Assembly: GCA_902610655.1 (NCBI GenBank)
Contig: CACLWL010000003.1
Span: 40,663-104,662 of the forward strand
Direction of reading: 5' to 3'
DNA from: an uncultured Pelagibacteraceae bacterium
Lineage (GTDB): Bacteria > Pseudomonadota > Alphaproteobacteria > Pelagibacterales > Pelagibacteraceae
Length of the DNA: 64,000 nt
The notes under the pieces were generated by a model that was given only the letters and a program-made list of their open reading frames with translations, did not search any database and was not told the origin of the DNA. Made by a program: the position numbers and the translations under genes. Numbering within the stretch: the first letter of the stretch is position 1; every line of letters starts with the position of its first letter. Shown one piece after another: positions 63,308 through 64,000 of this stretch.

Positions 63308-64000
63308 TCAGTCCAAGTTTGAAATAATTTTTCTTACTATTTTATTAGCAATTACAGATTTTTTATCTTTTGAAATTTTTTCGATCTCTCCACTTTTATA
63401 TAAGATGCTTACTTCGTTAAAGTCTGAGTCAAAGCCTATTTCTTGATTTGAAACATCATTTGCAATTAGCCAATCACAATTTTTATCGGTTATTTTTTTT
63501 TGTGAGTTTTCTATTATATTGTTTGTTTCAGCTGAAAAGCCTAAAACTAATTTGGGCCTTAATGAGTTATGATTTGAAACATGTTTTAAAATATCAATAT
63601 TTTTTTCTAAACTAAGACTATAATTTTCTTTATTTTTTATTTTATTTTTGGATACATACTTGACTTTAAAATCTGCTACTGCGGCAGAAAAAATTGCTAC
63701 ATCTGCTGGAAGGTTTTCAATGACTGAGTCAAACATTTCTTTTGCTGAACTGATATTGATTGTATTAATACCTTTGATTGGATCTAGTTGTGTAGGGCCA
63801 GATATAAGCGTTGTATTAAACCCACTTTTTTTAAGTGAATTTGCAATCTCATATCCTTGTTTGCCGCTTGATCTATTTGTTATATATCTTACAGGATCAA
63901 TAAACTCTTTGGTAGGACCAGCAGTCACAATTGCCTTTAAGCCATTATTTTTTTTTAATTCTTTATGTTTTATCTCTAAATACTTAACTATTTCTTCTGG
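63308..64000 (-). CDS. coaBC: Phosphopantothenoylcysteine synthetase/decarboxylase, CoaB part (5' end beyond window)
   Basis: Two steps of coenzyme A synthesis: joining phosphopantothenate to cysteine (CoaB) and decarboxylating the product (CoaC). Only the CoaB half is present: the frame is open to the window edge, with upstream residues PEEIVKYLEIKHKEL, then AIVTAGPTKEFIDPVRYITNRSSGKQGYEIA (the CoaB dinucleotide/CTP motif), FSAAVADFKVKYV with the AAVADF block, LVLGFSAETNNI, and DWLIANDVSN with the conserved ND. An internal GTG at 63928 is not the real start. 3 bp downstream is dut. Confidence 0.95.
   Translation of the reverse strand, partial: PEEIVKYLEIKHKELKKNNGLKAIVTAGPTKEFIDPVRYITNRSSGKQGYEIANSLKKSGFNTTLISGPTQLDPIKGINTINISSAKEMFDSVIENLPADVAIFSAAVADFKVKYVSKNKIKNKENYSLSLEKNIDILKHVSNHNSLRPKLVLGFSAETNNIIENSQKKITDKNCDWLIANDVSNQEIGFDSDFNEVSILYKSGEIEKISKDKKSVIANKIVRKIISNLD

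Noticed and set aside
63308..63928. Complete gene starting at the GTG at 63928
   Set aside because: The frame continues upstream with CoaB-type sequence to the window edge; the GTG encodes the Val of the conserved VTAGPT motif.

Overview
This is about 64 kb of a very A+T-rich bacterial chromosome with tightly packed genes, many 1-20 bp overlaps and almost no spacer DNA. The gene content is alphaproteobacterial: an irr-fabA-fabB-fabI block, grpE-dnaK-dnaJ near dapB and nth, a miaB-phoH-ybeY-lnt-metK run, nusA-infB-rbfA-rpsO-pnp, and a MaeB-type malic enzyme. Low GC plus extreme compaction point to the SAR11 clade (Pelagibacterales) or a similarly streamlined marine alphaproteobacterium. This is inference from content; there is no rRNA gene in the window, and I found no tRNA gene.

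Layout. 1-33.7 kb is housekeeping: a ThiE-like fragment, yggS, an L,D-transpeptidase-like gene, a winged-helix regulator, a tiny ArfA-like rescue factor, adenosine kinase-like, nth, dapB, a decayed FkbM methyltransferase, the dnaJ/dnaK/grpE set, rdgB, an LppC-like periplasmic protein, rsmI, a BON lipoprotein, maeB, murJ, trpS, nfuA, a glucosaminidase, a deacetylase, tsaB, fur, miaB, phoH, ybeY, lnt, metK, then the transcription/translation cluster from nusA to pnp.

33.9-55.5 kb is an accessory island. It holds (a) small orphan genes and a minus-strand cassette of small membrane proteins (34.0-36.5 kb); (b) a four-gene overlapping minus-strand operon encoding a TerB-like/UvrD helicase, DrmA, DrmB and a NERD/UvrD helicase, with a divergent cytosine-C5 methyltransferase: a DISARM-like defence locus without a recognisable DrmC; (c) a possible restriction enzyme gene convergent with the methylase, and a GxxExxY nuclease-fold gene; (d) a six-gene plus-strand operon of three tiny proteins, an RmuC-like membrane-anchored protein with an altered nuclease motif, an unknown 211-residue protein and a 1446-residue leucine-rich-repeat protein. 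The last operon matches no system I know and is the best candidate for something undescribed. Imperfect direct repeats at 33.98, 34.76 and 55.51 kb bracket the two parts of the island.

55.5-64 kb returns to core genes: a small membrane protein, a tautomerase, fabI-fabB-fabA, irr, katG with a textbook-like Irr box in its promoter, a DUF2061 protein, then sh3-moeB/thiF-dut-coaBC on the minus strand, the last cut by the window edge.
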